64,000 nucleotides of DNA from Saussurea involucrata (GCA_033807775.1 CM066317.1:10065870-10129869); one strand, 5' to 3'; positions 43,157-55,306 are shown, counted from the first letter of the stretch. Notes: generated from the sequence alone by a model not told the origin. A program made the numbers and translations.

Positions 43157-44523
43157 TCAGCAATATAAGCACAGAAATACCAAGAACCACTTCGTACCGA
43201 AATCAGATAACACCTTAGCACGTATAGAGTTTATTAGAAATATACATGTATCCTCATCCGGAATTTCCTCCTCATCTTGCGTTGTCATTTGGAATATTCG
43301 TCCCTTTGCTTTCGGTTCCTCAGACCCTTGTATCTTTCCCGTCCTGACGCTTATTGGTTTCCCCGTCATACTACCCTGTTGTATTTTCCTTTGTGGACAG
43401 TCTGACTGAATATGATCAGGGGAATTGCAAACGAAACATAATCGATTTGCGCGACAATTCTTAGCGACGTGTCCAGCTCTTCCACATCTGTAACAACTTC
43501 TAGGATCAACATAACAATTTCCTTGATGTACACGATTGCATTTTGGACATAGTCTTTCATTTGATAAAAAAGGTAAGCGACTATCGAGCCTCTGAATTTC
43601 GTACTCCGTTGAATCATGCGTCATCTCTTCCGATTTTCTTTTCCCAGCACTGTTATCATTTGCATCTCTCTTAATATCTCGCTCTACATTTTCCGCGGCA
43701 TCTACTGCGGCTGAGAAGTTATCAGGTCCTGTTGTAGTCACTAACCTTCTGACTTCCGAATTTAACCCGAAAATAAACCTTTCTGTCTTCATTGCCTCCG
43801 TGGCCACGTAGTATCCCGCGAATCGTGACTTTTCCAGAAAACGGGCAGTATAGTCCCTAACTGATAAATTTCCTTGCCTCAAATTCATAAACTCTCCTTC
43901 CAATTGTTTAACTGCGGCTTGGGGACAAAACTGTTTCTTAAATGCTATAACGAATTCTTCCCAAGAGAAACTGGAGTATATATCAGATCCTCCAGAATGA
44001 ATATAAGCTTCCCACCAGTATAATGCATCCCCCTTTAACATTGCTGCTCCATATAATACTTTATCTTCTTCGGCGCATTTGCTCGTCTTAAAGATAGCTT
44101 CTATCTCCTTCAACCATTTCATCGCGTTCACGGGATCCCTGTCTCCAGAGTAGGTCGGAGGTCTACAGCTTAAGAATATTTTGTAGTCGCACCTCCTTGG
44201 CACCTGTACAACAGTTGGTGTAATTGGCATTTCAGCTTCCGGTTCAGGATCCGGTGTTTCAGCTTCACCGTGACGATTCTGATCAAACATTGCCTGAATA
44301 CTGGCTTGTAGCCTTCCCATATCTGCCATTAAGTCACCTCTCGTAACGAACTCTGTATCTTGTTGCTGAGTTCTGCCTCCAGTTCGGCCTCCAGTCCTAC
44401 CCCCGATTCTGCCCCCAGTTCTGCTCCCAGTTCTGCCTCCCCTTTCCCCGTTCCTATTGGCGGATTTGTACTATTCGGATTTACTCTCCCCCTTCGGTTC
44501 GTTCGTCTAGTACCACTTGCCAT
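43157..44523 (-). pseudogene. gag: Gypsy gag of unit 1, frameshifted
   Basis: Nearly identical to the gag of units 2 and 3, but a C-run at 44446-44449 has four C instead of five. This shifts the frame after about residue 26 and gives a stop at 44329. The rest (44329-43157) stays open and would encode the capsid region and the zinc knuckles. It also has Cys in place of Gly near the remnant protease start ('DEDTCIF'). Confidence 0.9.
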
Positions 44524-44767
44524 TCTGTTGATTCAACAAAATTAATATACACATAAGCACATACCCCATATAACAAGGTATTCAGGTTCAAACATGTACT
44601 TGTAAGTTCATGACTACACTGGCCAGGTGTAATTTGAAAATACCTTACATGATGTCCCTTCTACCTTTTATACTTATCATCCCGAGGTTCTAAAATACTA
44701 AGGACATCCTACTTCACATGCAGTTTAAGTCTAGGTATAAATCCAAATACCTAAATCCCTTAAACTA

Positions 44768-44781
44768 GGGCTCTGATACCA
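44768..44781 (-). other. Primer binding site of unit 1 (repeated at 48179-48192 and 51592-51605)
   Basis: The minus strand reads TGGTATCAGAGCCC two bases from the LTR, complementary to initiator Met-tRNA. All three internal regions keep it. Confidence 0.9.
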
Positions 44782-44783
44782 TT

Positions 44784-46422
44784 TGTAACACCCCTTATCC
44801 CATAACATACGTCATAATACATATCATTGATTTACAACAAAAGTTACATAACAAACCAAGTATGGTCTCAATAGTCTTGACATTACAAAATATATAAAAC
44901 TTCTTAAACATCATCGATCCACGAAGGCAGTCTACACCTTATTCTTTCCTTTGCCGCTATCGGATCCTCGACCTGGAAAACATATTTTTGAAAACAAAAT
45001 GAGGGTTAGACCAAACGGGTCTAGTGAGTTAATCCTGGTCTTTTCCAAAATCAATATAAAACTCTTTTCACATAATACTTTGTATCAAAATAGTTTACAT
45101 AAAACCTTTCGTATAAGCACGCGTATACCACACGTATATAAATACCACATTAGGACTCGTGCACCGTGTATCTCTCCTCATCTCATCTTCTTTCCCCTGG
45201 CCACATTAGTCGGTAGCAAGCCAACTAATTATCGTCACTGTACAATACAGTCGACTCCACTGTAATTACATACAGCCCCGCTGCAATTACCTACAGCTCC
45301 ACTGCAATTTCATGCAGCCCCGCTGTATTTCCATACAGCCCCGCCAAATAACAATTCGGCTCACCTATACTTGTTTCGTGCAATATAAATACAATATATA
45401 TATCATTATATCATATTGTCATTTATAAACCTTTCATCATTTTTCCAACCATATATATATATATATATCCTTTTAACATAAACATATAATCACACCTTGA
45501 CACGTATCCGTCTCATATATATATAGACACATATATTTCACACATACTCACATACATATATAAACACATATATGTATTCCAGTTGAAAATGTTTTTAAAG
45601 TAAAACTCACCTCGATTGCTTATCAAAAACACTTGCAAGCTCCTTTCAAAAAGATCCTATCCTTCACCTTGACTCCACAGAATCTGAAACCATTTAAGAT
45701 ACATATATCGCTTTACTAGTCAAACACATAAAGTCTACTAAGTTCCGGCCCTCCAATGTTTCACTTATACTCTTACCCTCCTGGCTTAACAACAAAACAT
45801 AACAAGGTACCGAGACTACCCAGAGTACCGGGAGACTACACTACCGGGACTACCCAGAGTACCGGGAGACTACACTACCGGGACTTCATGGTACCGGGAC
45901 TCCATGGTACCGGGACTTCATGGTACCGGGAGTCGGCCATACCGGGAGTCCACCTGACCGGGACTCCACCGGGACTCGACATCACCGGGAGTTGATACTA
46001 CCGGGAGTCTCAAGAACACAGTCGGTCGCTTTTCCAATCCAGAACCCAAATCAAATCTATACATCTATGATTTAAACTTTCTAATCCGATAGAAACTGTC
46101 TGTTGATGATTACAAACATAAAACCTAAAGGATACATACCTTAAAATCGACTCAAACCCGTTCAATCGATGCTCAAACCGAGCCTTTCCACTTCTGCTCC
46201 TTTTTCGCCTCAAGAACACGCACACACACACTGTCCTTCTATTTTTAGGTTTATGAAGGGATAACTGAAGTGTGAGAGATATTTATATCTCTAATTTACA
46301 CTTTTGGCACAAACTACTCACTAATGACCAACCCACCCCAAATCTTATAACTTATCTCAAACTTCCCCTTACTATCAAAATTTTAGTTAAATAAATTTAA
46401 CGGACTTACCCGGGGTATTACA
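44784..46422 (-). mobile_element. LTR2 of block H (1639 bp), recombinant
   Basis: Left half carries the LTR4 variants and right half the LTR1 variants. Shares private changes with LTR3 (CCCTCCTGG near 45777 and CTCTAATTT near 46290). It also lacks three bases near 46380. Confidence 0.92.
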
Positions 46423-46566
46423 TTATCTCCCCCTTAAAAGAATTCCGTCCCGGAATTCGGTTAAGCGAAAAGATACAAATACTTATCACTACTACCTTGA
46501 ACTCAATCAAAATCATAGAAACTAACTGAATAGCCACTCTACACCCACCTATGTCTCTAACACAGA

Positions 46567-47934
46567 TCAGCAATATAAGCACAGAAATACCAAGAACCAC
46601 TTCGTACCGAAATCAGATAACACCTTAGCACGTATAGAGTTTATTAGAAATATACCTGTATCCTCATCCGGAATTTCCTCCTCATCTTGCGTTGTCATTT
46701 GGAATATTCGTCCCTTTGCTTTCGGTTCCTCAGACCCTTGTATCTTTCCCGTCCTGACGCTTATTGGTTTCCCCGTCATACTACCCTGTTGTATTTTCCT
46801 TTGTGGACAGTCTGACTGAATATGATCAGGGGAATTGCAAACGAAACATAATCGATTTGCGCGACAATTCTTAGCGACGTGTCCAGCTCTTCCACATCTG
46901 TAACAACTTCTAGGATCAACATAACAATTTCCTTGATGTACACGATTGCATTTTGGACATAGTCTTTCATTTGATAAAAAAGGTAAGCGACTATCGAGCC
47001 TCTGAATTTCGTACTCCGTTGAATCATGCGTCATCTCTTCCGATTTTCTTTTCCCAGCACTGTTATCATTTGCATCTCTCTTAATATCTCGCTCTACATT
47101 TTCCGCGGCATCTACTGCGGCTGAGAAGTTATCAGGTCCTGTTGTAGTCACTAACCTTCTGACTTCCGAATTTAACCCGAAAATAAACCTTTCTGTCTTC
47201 ATTGCCTCCGTGGCCACGTAGTATCCCGCGAATCGTGACTTTTCCAGAAAACGGGCAGTATAGTCCCTAACTGATAAATTTCCTTGCCTCAAATTCATAA
47301 ACTCTCCTTCCAATTGTTTAACTGCGGCTTGGGGACAAAACTGTTTCTTAAATGCTATAACGAATTCTTCCCAAGAGAAACTGGAGTATATATCAGATCC
47401 TCCAGAATGAATATAAGCTTCCCACCAGTATAATGCATCCCCCTTTAACATTGCTGCTCCATATAATACTTTATCTTCTTCGGCGCATTTGCTCGTCTTA
47501 AAGATAGCTTCTATCTCCTTCAACCATTTCATCGCGTTCACGGGATCCCTGTCTCCAGAGTAGGTCGGAGGTCTACAGCTTAAGAATATTTTGTAGTCGC
47601 ACCTCCTTGGCACCTGTACAACAGTTGGTGTAATTGGCATTTCAGCTTCCGGTTCAGGATCCGGTGTTTCAGCTTCACCGTGACGATTCTGATCAAACAT
47701 TGCCTGAATACTGGCTTGTAGCCTTCCCATATCTGCCATTAAGTCACCTCTCGTAACGAACTCTGTATCTTGTTGCTGAGTTCTGCCTCCAGTTCGGCCT
47801 CCAGTCCTACCCCCGATTCTGCCCCCAGTTCTGCTCCCAGTTCTGCCTCCCCTTTCCCCCGTTCCTATTGGCGGATTTGTACTATTCGGATTTACTCTCC
47901 CCCTTCGGTTCGTTCGTCTAGTACCACTTGCCAT
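46567..47934 (-). CDS. gag: Gypsy gag of unit 2 (455 aa), ends in a truncated protease
   Basis: Arg/Gly-rich N-terminus (28-52, repeated 'GGRT'), Retrotrans_gag fold around 110-250 ('PPTYSGDRDPVNAMKWLKEIE', 'LKGDALYWW', 'FKKQFCP'). Three zinc-binding motifs follow: CPKCNRVHQGNC at 326-337, CYRCGRAGHVAKNC at 344-357 and CFVCNSPDHIQSDC at 363-376. Residues ~425-444 enter the aspartic protease ('GIFLINSIRAKVLSDFG'), but the D-T/S-G box reads DFG and coding then ends. All of pol is missing. It could supply capsid and package RNA only with enzymes from another Gypsy element. Start chosen at the first Met after the primer site. Confidence 0.92.
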   Translation of the reverse strand: MASGTRRTNRRGRVNPNSTNPPIGTGERGGRTGSRTGGRIGGRTGGRTGGRTQQQDTEFVTRGDLMADMGRLQASIQAMFDQNRHGEAETPDPEPEAEMPITPTVVQVPRRCDYKIFLSCRPPTYSGDRDPVNAMKWLKEIEAIFKTSKCAEEDKVLYGAAMLKGDALYWWEAYIHSGGSDIYSSFSWEEFVIAFKKQFCPQAAVKQLEGEFMNLRQGNLSVRDYTARFLEKSRFAGYYVATEAMKTERFIFGLNSEVRRLVTTTGPDNFSAAVDAAENVERDIKRDANDNSAGKRKSEEMTHDSTEYEIQRLDSRLPFLSNERLCPKCNRVHQGNCYVDPRSCYRCGRAGHVAKNCRANRLCFVCNSPDHIQSDCPQRKIQQGSMTGKPISVRTGKIQGSEEPKAKGRIFQMTTQDEEEIPDEDTGIFLINSIRAKVLSDFGTKWFLVFLCLYC

Positions 47935-48194
47935 TCTGTTGATTCAACAAAATTAATATACACATAAGCACATACCCCATATAACAAGGTATTCAGGTTC
48001 AAACATGTACTTGTAAGTTCATGACTACACTGGCCAGGTGTAATTTGAAAATACCTTACATGATGTCCCTTCTACCTTTTATACTTATCATCCCGAGGTT
48101 CTAAAATACTAAGGACATCCTACTTCACATGCAGTTTAAGTCTAGGTATAAATCCAAATACCTAAATCCCTTAAACTAGGGCTCTGATACCATT

Positions 48195-49835
48195 TGTAAC
48201 ACCCCTTATCCCATAACATACGTCATAATACATATCATTGATTTACAACAAAAGTTACATAACAAACCAAGTATGGTCTCAATAGTCTTGACATTACAAA
48301 ATATATAAAACTTCTTAAACATCATCGATCCACGAAGGCAGTCTACACCTTATTCTTTCCTTTGCCGCTATCGGATCCTCGACCTGGAAAACATATTTTT
48401 GAAAACAAAATGAGGGTTAGACCAAACGGGTCTAGTGAGTTAATCCTGGTCTTTTCCAAAATCAATATAAAACTCTTTTCACATAATACTTTGTATCAAA
48501 ATAGTTTACATAAAACCTTTCGTATAAGCACGCGTATACCACACGTATATAAATACCACATTAGGACTCGTGCACCGTGTATCTCTCCTCATCTCATCTT
48601 CTTTCCCCTGGCCACATTAGTCGGTAGCAAGCCAACTAATTATCGTCACTGTACAATACAGTCGACTCCACTGTAATTACATACAGCCCCGCTGCAATTA
48701 CCTACAGCTCCACTGCAATTTCATGCAGCCCCGCTGTATTTCCATACAGCCCCGCCAAATAACAATTCGGCTCACCTATACTTGTTTCGTGCAATATAAA
48801 TACAATATATATATCATTATATCATATTGTCATTTATAAACCTTTCATCATTTTTCCAACCATATATATATATATATATCCTTTTAACATAAACATATAA
48901 TCACACCTTGACACGTATCCGTCTCATATATATATAGACACATATATTTCACACATACTCACATACATATATAAACACATATATGTATTCCAGTTGAAAA
49001 TGTTTTTAAAGTAAAACTCACCTCGATTGCTTATCAAAAACACTTGCAAGCTCCTTTCAAAAAGATCCTATCCTTCACCTTGACTCCACAGAATCTGAAA
49101 CCATTTAAGATACATATATCGCTTTACTAGTCAAACACATAAAGTCTACTAAGTTCCGGCCCTCCAATGTTTCACTTATACTCTTACCCTCCTGGCTTAA
49201 CAACAAAACATAACAAGGTACCGAGACTACCCAGAGTACCGGGAGACTACACTACCGGGACTACCCAGAGTACCGGGAGACTACACTACCGGGACTTCAT
49301 GGTACCGGGACTCCATGGTACCGGGACTTCATGGTACCGGGAGTCGGCCATACCGGGAGTCCACCTGACCGGGACTCCACCGGGACTCGACATCACCGGG
49401 AGTTGATACTACCGGGAGTCTCAAGAACACAGTCGGTCGCTTTTCCAATCCAGAACCCAAATCAAATCTATACATCTATGATTTAAACTTTCTAATCCGA
49501 TAGAAACTGTCTGTTGATGATTACAAACATAAAACCTAAAGGATACATACCTTAAAATCGACTCAAACCCGTTCAATCGATGCTCAAACCGAGCCTTTCC
49601 ACTTCTGCTCCTTTTTCGCCTCAAGAACACGCACACACACACTGTCCTTCTATTTTTAGGTTTATGAAGGGATAACTGAAGTGTGAGAGATATTTATATC
49701 TCTAATTTACACTTTTGGCACAAACTACTCACTAATGACCAACCCACCCCAAATCTTATAACTTATCTCAAACTTCCCCTTACTATCAAAATCCCTTAGT
49801 TAAATAAATTTAACGGACTTACCCGGGGTATTACA
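48195..49835 (-). mobile_element. LTR3 of block H (1641 bp), recombinant
   Basis: Virtually the same sequence as LTR2, including the two private substitutions. It keeps the CCCTTAG stretch that LTR2 has partly lost. Confidence 0.92.
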
Positions 49836-49979
49836 TTATCTCCCCCTTAAAAGAATTCCGTCCCGGAATTCGGTTAAGCGAAAAGATACAAATACTTATC
49901 ACTACTACCTTGAACTCAATCAAAATCATAGAAACTAACTGAATAGCCACTCTACACCCACCTATGTCTCTAACACAGA

Positions 49980-51347
49980 TCAGCAATATAAGCACAGAAA
50001 TACCAAGAACCACTTCGTACCGAAATCAGATAACACCTTAGCACGTATAGAGTTTATTAGAAATATACCTGTATCCTCATCCGGAATTTCCTCCTCATCT
50101 TGCGTTGTCATTTGGAATATTCGTCCCTTTGCTTTCGGTTCCTCAGACCCTTGTATCTTTCCCGTCCTGACGCTTATTGGTTTCCCCGTCATACTACCCT
50201 GTTGTATTTTCCTTTGTGGACAGTCTGACTGAATATGATCAGGGGAATTGCAAACGAAACATAATCGATTTGCGCGACAATTCTTAGCGACGTGTCCAGC
50301 TCTTCCACATCTGTAACAACTTCTAGGATCAACATAACAATTTCCTTGATGTACACGATTGCATTTTGGACATAGTCTTTCATTTGATAAAAAAGGTAAG
50401 CGACTATCGAGCCTCTGAATTTCGTACTCCGTTGAATCATGCGTCATCTCTTCCGATTTTCTTTTCCCAGCACTGTTATCATTTGCATCTCTCTTAATAT
50501 CTCGCTCTACATTTTCCGCGGCATCTACTGCGGCTGAGAAGTTATCAGGTCCTGTTGTAGTCACTAACCTTCTGACTTCCGAATTTAACCCGAAAATAAA
50601 CCTTTCTGTCTTCATTGCCTCCGTGGCCACGTAGTATCCCGCGAATCGTGACTTTTCCAGAAAACGGGCAGTATAGTCCCTAACTGATAAATTTCCTTGC
50701 CTCAAATTCATAAACTCTCCTTCCAATTGTTTAACTGCGGCTTGGGGACAAAACTGTTTCTTAAATGCTATAACGAATTCTTCCCAAGAGAAACTGGAGT
50801 ATATATCAGATCCTCCAGAATGAATATAAGCTTCCCACCAGTATAATGCATCCCCCTTTAACATTGCTGCTCCATATAATACTTTATCTTCTTCGGCGCA
50901 TTTGCTCGTCTTAAAGATAGCTTCTATCTCCTTCAACCATTTCATCGCGTTCACGGGATCCCTGTCTCCAGAGTAGGTCGGAGGTCTACAGCTTAAGAAT
51001 ATTTTGTAGTCGCACCTCCTTGGCACCTGTACAACAGTTGGTGTAATTGGCATTTCAGCTTCCGGTTCAGGATCCGGTGTTTCAGCTTCACCGTGACGAT
51101 TCTGATCAAACATTGCCTGAATACTGGCTTGTAGCCTTCCCATATCTGCCATTAAGTCACCTCTCGTAACGAACTCTGTATCTTGTTGCTGAGTTCTGCC
51201 TCCAGTTCGGCCTCCAGTCCTACCCCCGATTCTGCCCCCAGTTCTGCTCCCAGTTCTGCCTCCCCTTTCCCCCGTTCCTATTGGCGGATTTGTACTATTC
51301 GGATTTACTCTCCCCCTTCGGTTCGTTCGTCTAGTACCACTTGCCAT
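49980..51347 (-). CDS. gag: Gypsy gag of unit 3 (455 aa)
   Basis: The predicted protein is identical to that of unit 2, with the same Arg/Gly-rich start, capsid region, three zinc motifs and broken protease end. The identity shows that units 2 and 3 separated very recently, or were homogenised by gene conversion. Unit 1 differs by the C-run deletion and one Gly-to-Cys change. Confidence 0.92.
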   Translation of the reverse strand: MASGTRRTNRRGRVNPNSTNPPIGTGERGGRTGSRTGGRIGGRTGGRTGGRTQQQDTEFVTRGDLMADMGRLQASIQAMFDQNRHGEAETPDPEPEAEMPITPTVVQVPRRCDYKIFLSCRPPTYSGDRDPVNAMKWLKEIEAIFKTSKCAEEDKVLYGAAMLKGDALYWWEAYIHSGGSDIYSSFSWEEFVIAFKKQFCPQAAVKQLEGEFMNLRQGNLSVRDYTARFLEKSRFAGYYVATEAMKTERFIFGLNSEVRRLVTTTGPDNFSAAVDAAENVERDIKRDANDNSAGKRKSEEMTHDSTEYEIQRLDSRLPFLSNERLCPKCNRVHQGNCYVDPRSCYRCGRAGHVAKNCRANRLCFVCNSPDHIQSDCPQRKIQQGSMTGKPISVRTGKIQGSEEPKAKGRIFQMTTQDEEEIPDEDTGIFLINSIRAKVLSDFGTKWFLVFLCLYC

Positions 51348-51607
51348 TCTGTTGATTCAACAAAATTAATATACACATAAGCACATACCCCATATAACAA
51401 GGTATTCAGGTTCAAACATGTACTTGTAAGTTCATGACTACACTGGCCAGGTGTAATTTGAAAATACCTTACATGATGTCCCTTCTACCTTTTATACTTA
51501 TCATCCCGAGGTTCTAAAATACTAAGGACATCCTACTTCACATGCAGTTTAAGTCTAGGTATAAATCCAAATACCTAAATCCCTTAAACTAGGGCTCTGA
51601 TACCATT

Positions 51608-53270
51608 TGTAACACCCCTTATCCCATAACATACGTCATAATACATATCATTGATTTACAACAAAAGTTACATAACAAACCAAGTATGGTCTCAATAGTC
51701 TTGACATTACAAAATATATAAAACTTCTTAAACATCATCGATCCACGAAGGCAGTCTACACCTTATTCTTTCCTTTGCCGCTATCGGATCCTCGACCTGG
51801 AAAACATATTTTTGAAAACAAAATGAGGGTTAGACCAAACGGGTCTAGTGAGTTAATCCTGGTCTTTTCCAAAATCAATATAAAACTCTTTTCACATAAT
51901 ACTTTGTATCAAAATAGTTTACATAAAACCTTTCGTATAAGCACGCGTATACCACACGTATATAAATACCACATTAGGACTCGTGCACCGTGTATCTCTC
52001 CTCATCTCATCTTCTTTCCCCTGGCCACATTAGTCGGTAGCAAGCCAACTAATTATCGTCACTGTACAATACAGTCGACTCCACTGTAATTACATACAGC
52101 CCCGCTGCAATTACCTACAGCTCCACTGCAATTTCATGCAGCCCCGCTGTATTTCCATACAGCCCCGCCAAATAACAATTCGGCTCACCTATACTTGTTT
52201 CGTGCAATATAAATACAATATATATATATATCATTATATCATATTGTCATTTATAAACCTTTCATCATTTTTCCAACCATATATATATATATATATATAT
52301 ATCCTTTTAACATAAACATATAATCACACCTTGACACGTATCCGTCTCATATATATATAGACACATATATTTCACACATACTCACATACATATATAAACA
52401 CATATATGTATTCCAATTGAAAATGTTTTTAAAGTAAAACTCACCTCGATTGCTTATCAAAAACACTTGCAAGCTCCTTTCAAAAAGATCCTATCCTTCA
52501 CCTTGACTCCACAGAATCTGAAACCATTTAAGATACATATATCGCTTTACTAGTCAAACACATAAAGTCTACTAAGTTCCGGCCCTCCAATGTTTCACTT
52601 ATACTCTTACCCTTCTGGCTTAACAACAAAACATAACAAGGTACCGAGACTACCCAGAGTACCGGGAGACTACACTACCGGGACTACCCAGAGTACCGGA
52701 AGACTACACTACCGGGACTTCATGGTACCGGGACTCCATGGTACCGGGACTTCATGGTACCGGGAGTCGGCCATACCGGGAGTCCACCTGACCGGGACTC
52801 TACCGGGACTCGACATCACCGGGAGTTGATACTACCGGGAGTCTCAAGAACACAGTCGGTCGCTTTTCCAATCCAGAACCCAAATCAAATCTATACATCT
52901 ATGATTTAAACTTTCTAATCCGATAGAAACTGTCTGTTGATGATTACAAACATAAAACCTAAAGGATACATACCTTAAAATCGACTCAAACCCGTTCAAT
53001 CGATGCTCAAACCGAGCCTTTCCACTTCTGCTCCTTTTTCGCCTCACGAACACGCACACACACACACACACACACACTGTCCTTCTATTTTTAGGTTTAT
53101 GAAGGGATAACTGAAGTGTGAGAGATATTTATATCTCCAATTTACACTTTTGGCACAAACTACTCACTAATGACCAACCCACCCCAAATCTTATAACTTA
53201 TCTCAAACTTCCCCTTACTATCAAAATCCCTTAGTTAAATAAATTTAACGGACTTACCCGGGGTATTACA
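51608..53270 (-). mobile_element. LTR4 of block H (1663 bp)
   Basis: Private variants lie only in its right part: CCAATTG near 52418, ACCGGAAGA near 52697, CTCTACCGG near 52799, CACGAACACG near 53045, and a longer (CA)n. The first ~800 bp agree with LTR2 and LTR3 apart from longer (AT)n runs. Confidence 0.92.
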
Positions 53271-53275
53271 ATCCA

Positions 53276-55023
53276 GCACACAATCCGACCCACATACACC
53301 ACCACCAGTTCCGTTACACCAAATCCCTGAAGACCAGCTAAAATCAGAGCTATTAGCCCGACTCCTAGCCAAAAGCGACACTAGTACAGCTGAAGAAGTT
53401 GACCTAATTGGATTACTTCGTCAACATACCCAACCTCAAGCCCAAACCTCAAACCAACCACCTTCTAGCAACGACTTCCAGCGTCTAACCAATTCTATGA
53501 AAGATATGACGGAAGCTATGATGAACGGATTCACCTCCATCACTAACAGGCTTAAGGTAGTTGAAGAGAAGTGTGGGATTGAGGCTCAAGCTCCACAGAA
53601 ACGAAGACATGATGATCAGGATGATCTTGATTCTCATGAGGGGGAGAAGAGAGCAAGGGTTGGTGAATCCAGTGCTACTGCAGATGTTGGGGGTTCAGGT
53701 CAGTCAACTGGTGAAAGGGAGATAGGAGCAGGTGGAACGGACACTGACATGGTCTAAGTGGATGAAACCGAAGTTCTAGTTGATGTCATAACTGGGGTTG
53801 AAAATCCTTCGGTTGTTGACAATAGAACAGATGATGAAAGGATGGTCGATGCTTTGATTGTTGACTATATTGACATTGATTCTGAGGAAGAACTAGAGAA
53901 AACAACGGTCCAGATCAAAGAGGAAATAGAAGATATTTTTGATATCACCGGAGTTATTATGGCTGCTTCCGACTCTGACAACGAAATTCCAGATGATACA
54001 ACTCAACCAAAACTGCTGATTGATCAAAGTGAAAATACTTCCGCGCCTCCAGTTATTCTAGTGGTACAAGAAGTTGCTCCAGTTATTCAAGTGCAAGCCG
54101 ATGGTAGAATCAGGGATCCTGTACTCGTAGCTGAATTGGAAATCTATCAAGAAATGATAGACGTTGAGCCTAGGTATGTGGCTACAGGTGAACGAGTTCG
54201 GATTCTGATTCCCTTCCAAGAAAGTATAAGGAGAGACATGTTCGTTAAAGATGTCCAAGGGATCGACCTAGAGAAAGTGTACGGAATTGAAGATTGGCCT
54301 TCACTGCAAAAGATCGAGTTCTTACATGTAATGGGCAACAAAGACCTACAAACGAATGCCGTAAGATCTGATAGTGTGATTGTGAAAGTGCTGAAGGTCG
54401 AGTCCAACAAGCTCTTCAAAGTCTGGTACACAGTGTTTACAGTTAGAAGATCCAATGGTACCGAATGTGTCTTCTCCGAGGCAGATTTCAAAAGCTTAAT
54501 GCTAGACGATCTCCTAAGCCTCTACAATTGCCTAGCCTGCCTTCCAGATAAAGATGTTGAATGGTCAGTCGCGTATCAAAGTGTAAATAGATTCATGCGG
54601 AACATTCTGAAGTTCTCTTATCTAACAGACTTTCAGATGGCTCTGGAAGCATGCCAAGCCCGAGTAAACCTAAGAGCACCGAACCGGCATCTGTCAGATA
54701 TTCAAGGTATCCCAGCCTACACTGTATTAAAGAAACCGGATCTTGGAGTTGTTTACTTCGATAGAGACTCAAAGAAGACATTTATGAGAGTTATTGAAGC
54801 CAACAAGTTCAGTGACGGAACCTTCAAGATTATTGAGGTTCACCTTGAAAGTAGATTACGTTTGGATGCAAGTGAAGAAGTAAAGCTAAAAGATACGGAG
54901 AAGGAGCTGATAAAGCAAGTACTGGATGCTATAAGATACCGAAAGGAGTATCGGAATGCACTACGAAGGTTTGAGATCATCTTCGGGATTCGGAAGAAGT
55001 ACGTGACTCCGGTGGACGCTTAA
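53276..55023 (+). pseudogene. Third ORF of F, C-terminal part (right of H)
   Basis: The frame continues the part ended at 41352 in exact register once one TSD copy is discounted. A TAA at 53755-53757 interrupts it. Sequence order: Pro/Gln-rich linker, short helical stretch ('LTNSMKDMTEAMMNGF'), acidic 'HDDQDDLDSHEGEK' block, long Asp/Glu/Val-rich region, then a compact C-terminal domain (~54300-55020) with 'FTVRRSNGTECVFSEADF' and a basic end ('GIRKKYV'), shared with G. The stop at 55021-55023 lies 34 bp before the 3' LTR. Function unknown. Confidence 0.8.
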
Positions 55024-55045
55024 ACTCTTTGCCTCTACATTGTAC

Positions 55046-55057
55046 AAAGGGGGAGAA
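55046..55057 (+). other. Polypurine tract of F
   Basis: AAAGGGGGAGAA directly precedes the 3' LTR. The same sequence, except for the last base, precedes the 3' LTR of G. Confidence 0.92.
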
Positions 55058-55306
55058 TGTTAGTGCCTAATATTCTAGGTTGTACTATGTAGAGGGACTA
55101 ATACTGTAATTGCTAATGTTACATACTATATATTGTGTACTTAGCCTAGAATTCCCATTAGGTCATCCAATTCTATTTCACACAAGTACACACACATAGT
55201 ATTCTCTCTACATTCATCTTTGTACTTGGTGTGATTGATCTTCATTAAATATATTGGTGTCCATCTTATTGCTATACATGGATTGATTACTTGTTCTGGG
55301 ATCACA
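55058..55306 (+). mobile_element. 3' LTR of F (249 bp)
   Basis: TGTTAGTGCCTAATATTC...GGGATCACA, followed by the TSD CTCCC at 55307-55311. Confidence 0.92.

Larger units (their letters stand above)
41353..53270 (-). mobile_element. Gypsy-type tandem block H: 4 LTRs, 3 gag-only internal regions (TSD ATCCA)
   Basis: LTR1 41353-43012, internal 43013-44783, LTR2 44784-46422, internal 46423-48194, LTR3 48195-49835, internal 49836-51607, LTR4 51608-53270. A single ATCCA duplication (41348-41352 and 53271-53275) flanks the whole 11.9 kb, and none separates the units. Each internal region has a Met-tRNA primer site, a gag frame and a PPT, all on the minus strand. Pol is absent. One integration followed by LTR-LTR recombination explains this best. 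Confidence 0.93.
31719..55306 (+). mobile_element. Copia element F with third ORF, pol deleted, hosting G and H (TSD CTCCC)
   Basis: LTRs of 249 bp at 31719-31967 and 55058-55306; TSD CTCCC at 31714-31718 and 55307-55311. Subtracting G and H leaves about 10.4 kb. Order: leader with TTGCGA hairpins, gag, coiled-coil spacer, protease scrap, end of RNase H, purine-tract cluster, more hairpin arrays, a third ORF of roughly 1,300 codons, PPT, LTR. Integrase and RT are deleted, so it is non-autonomous. Confidence 0.93.
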
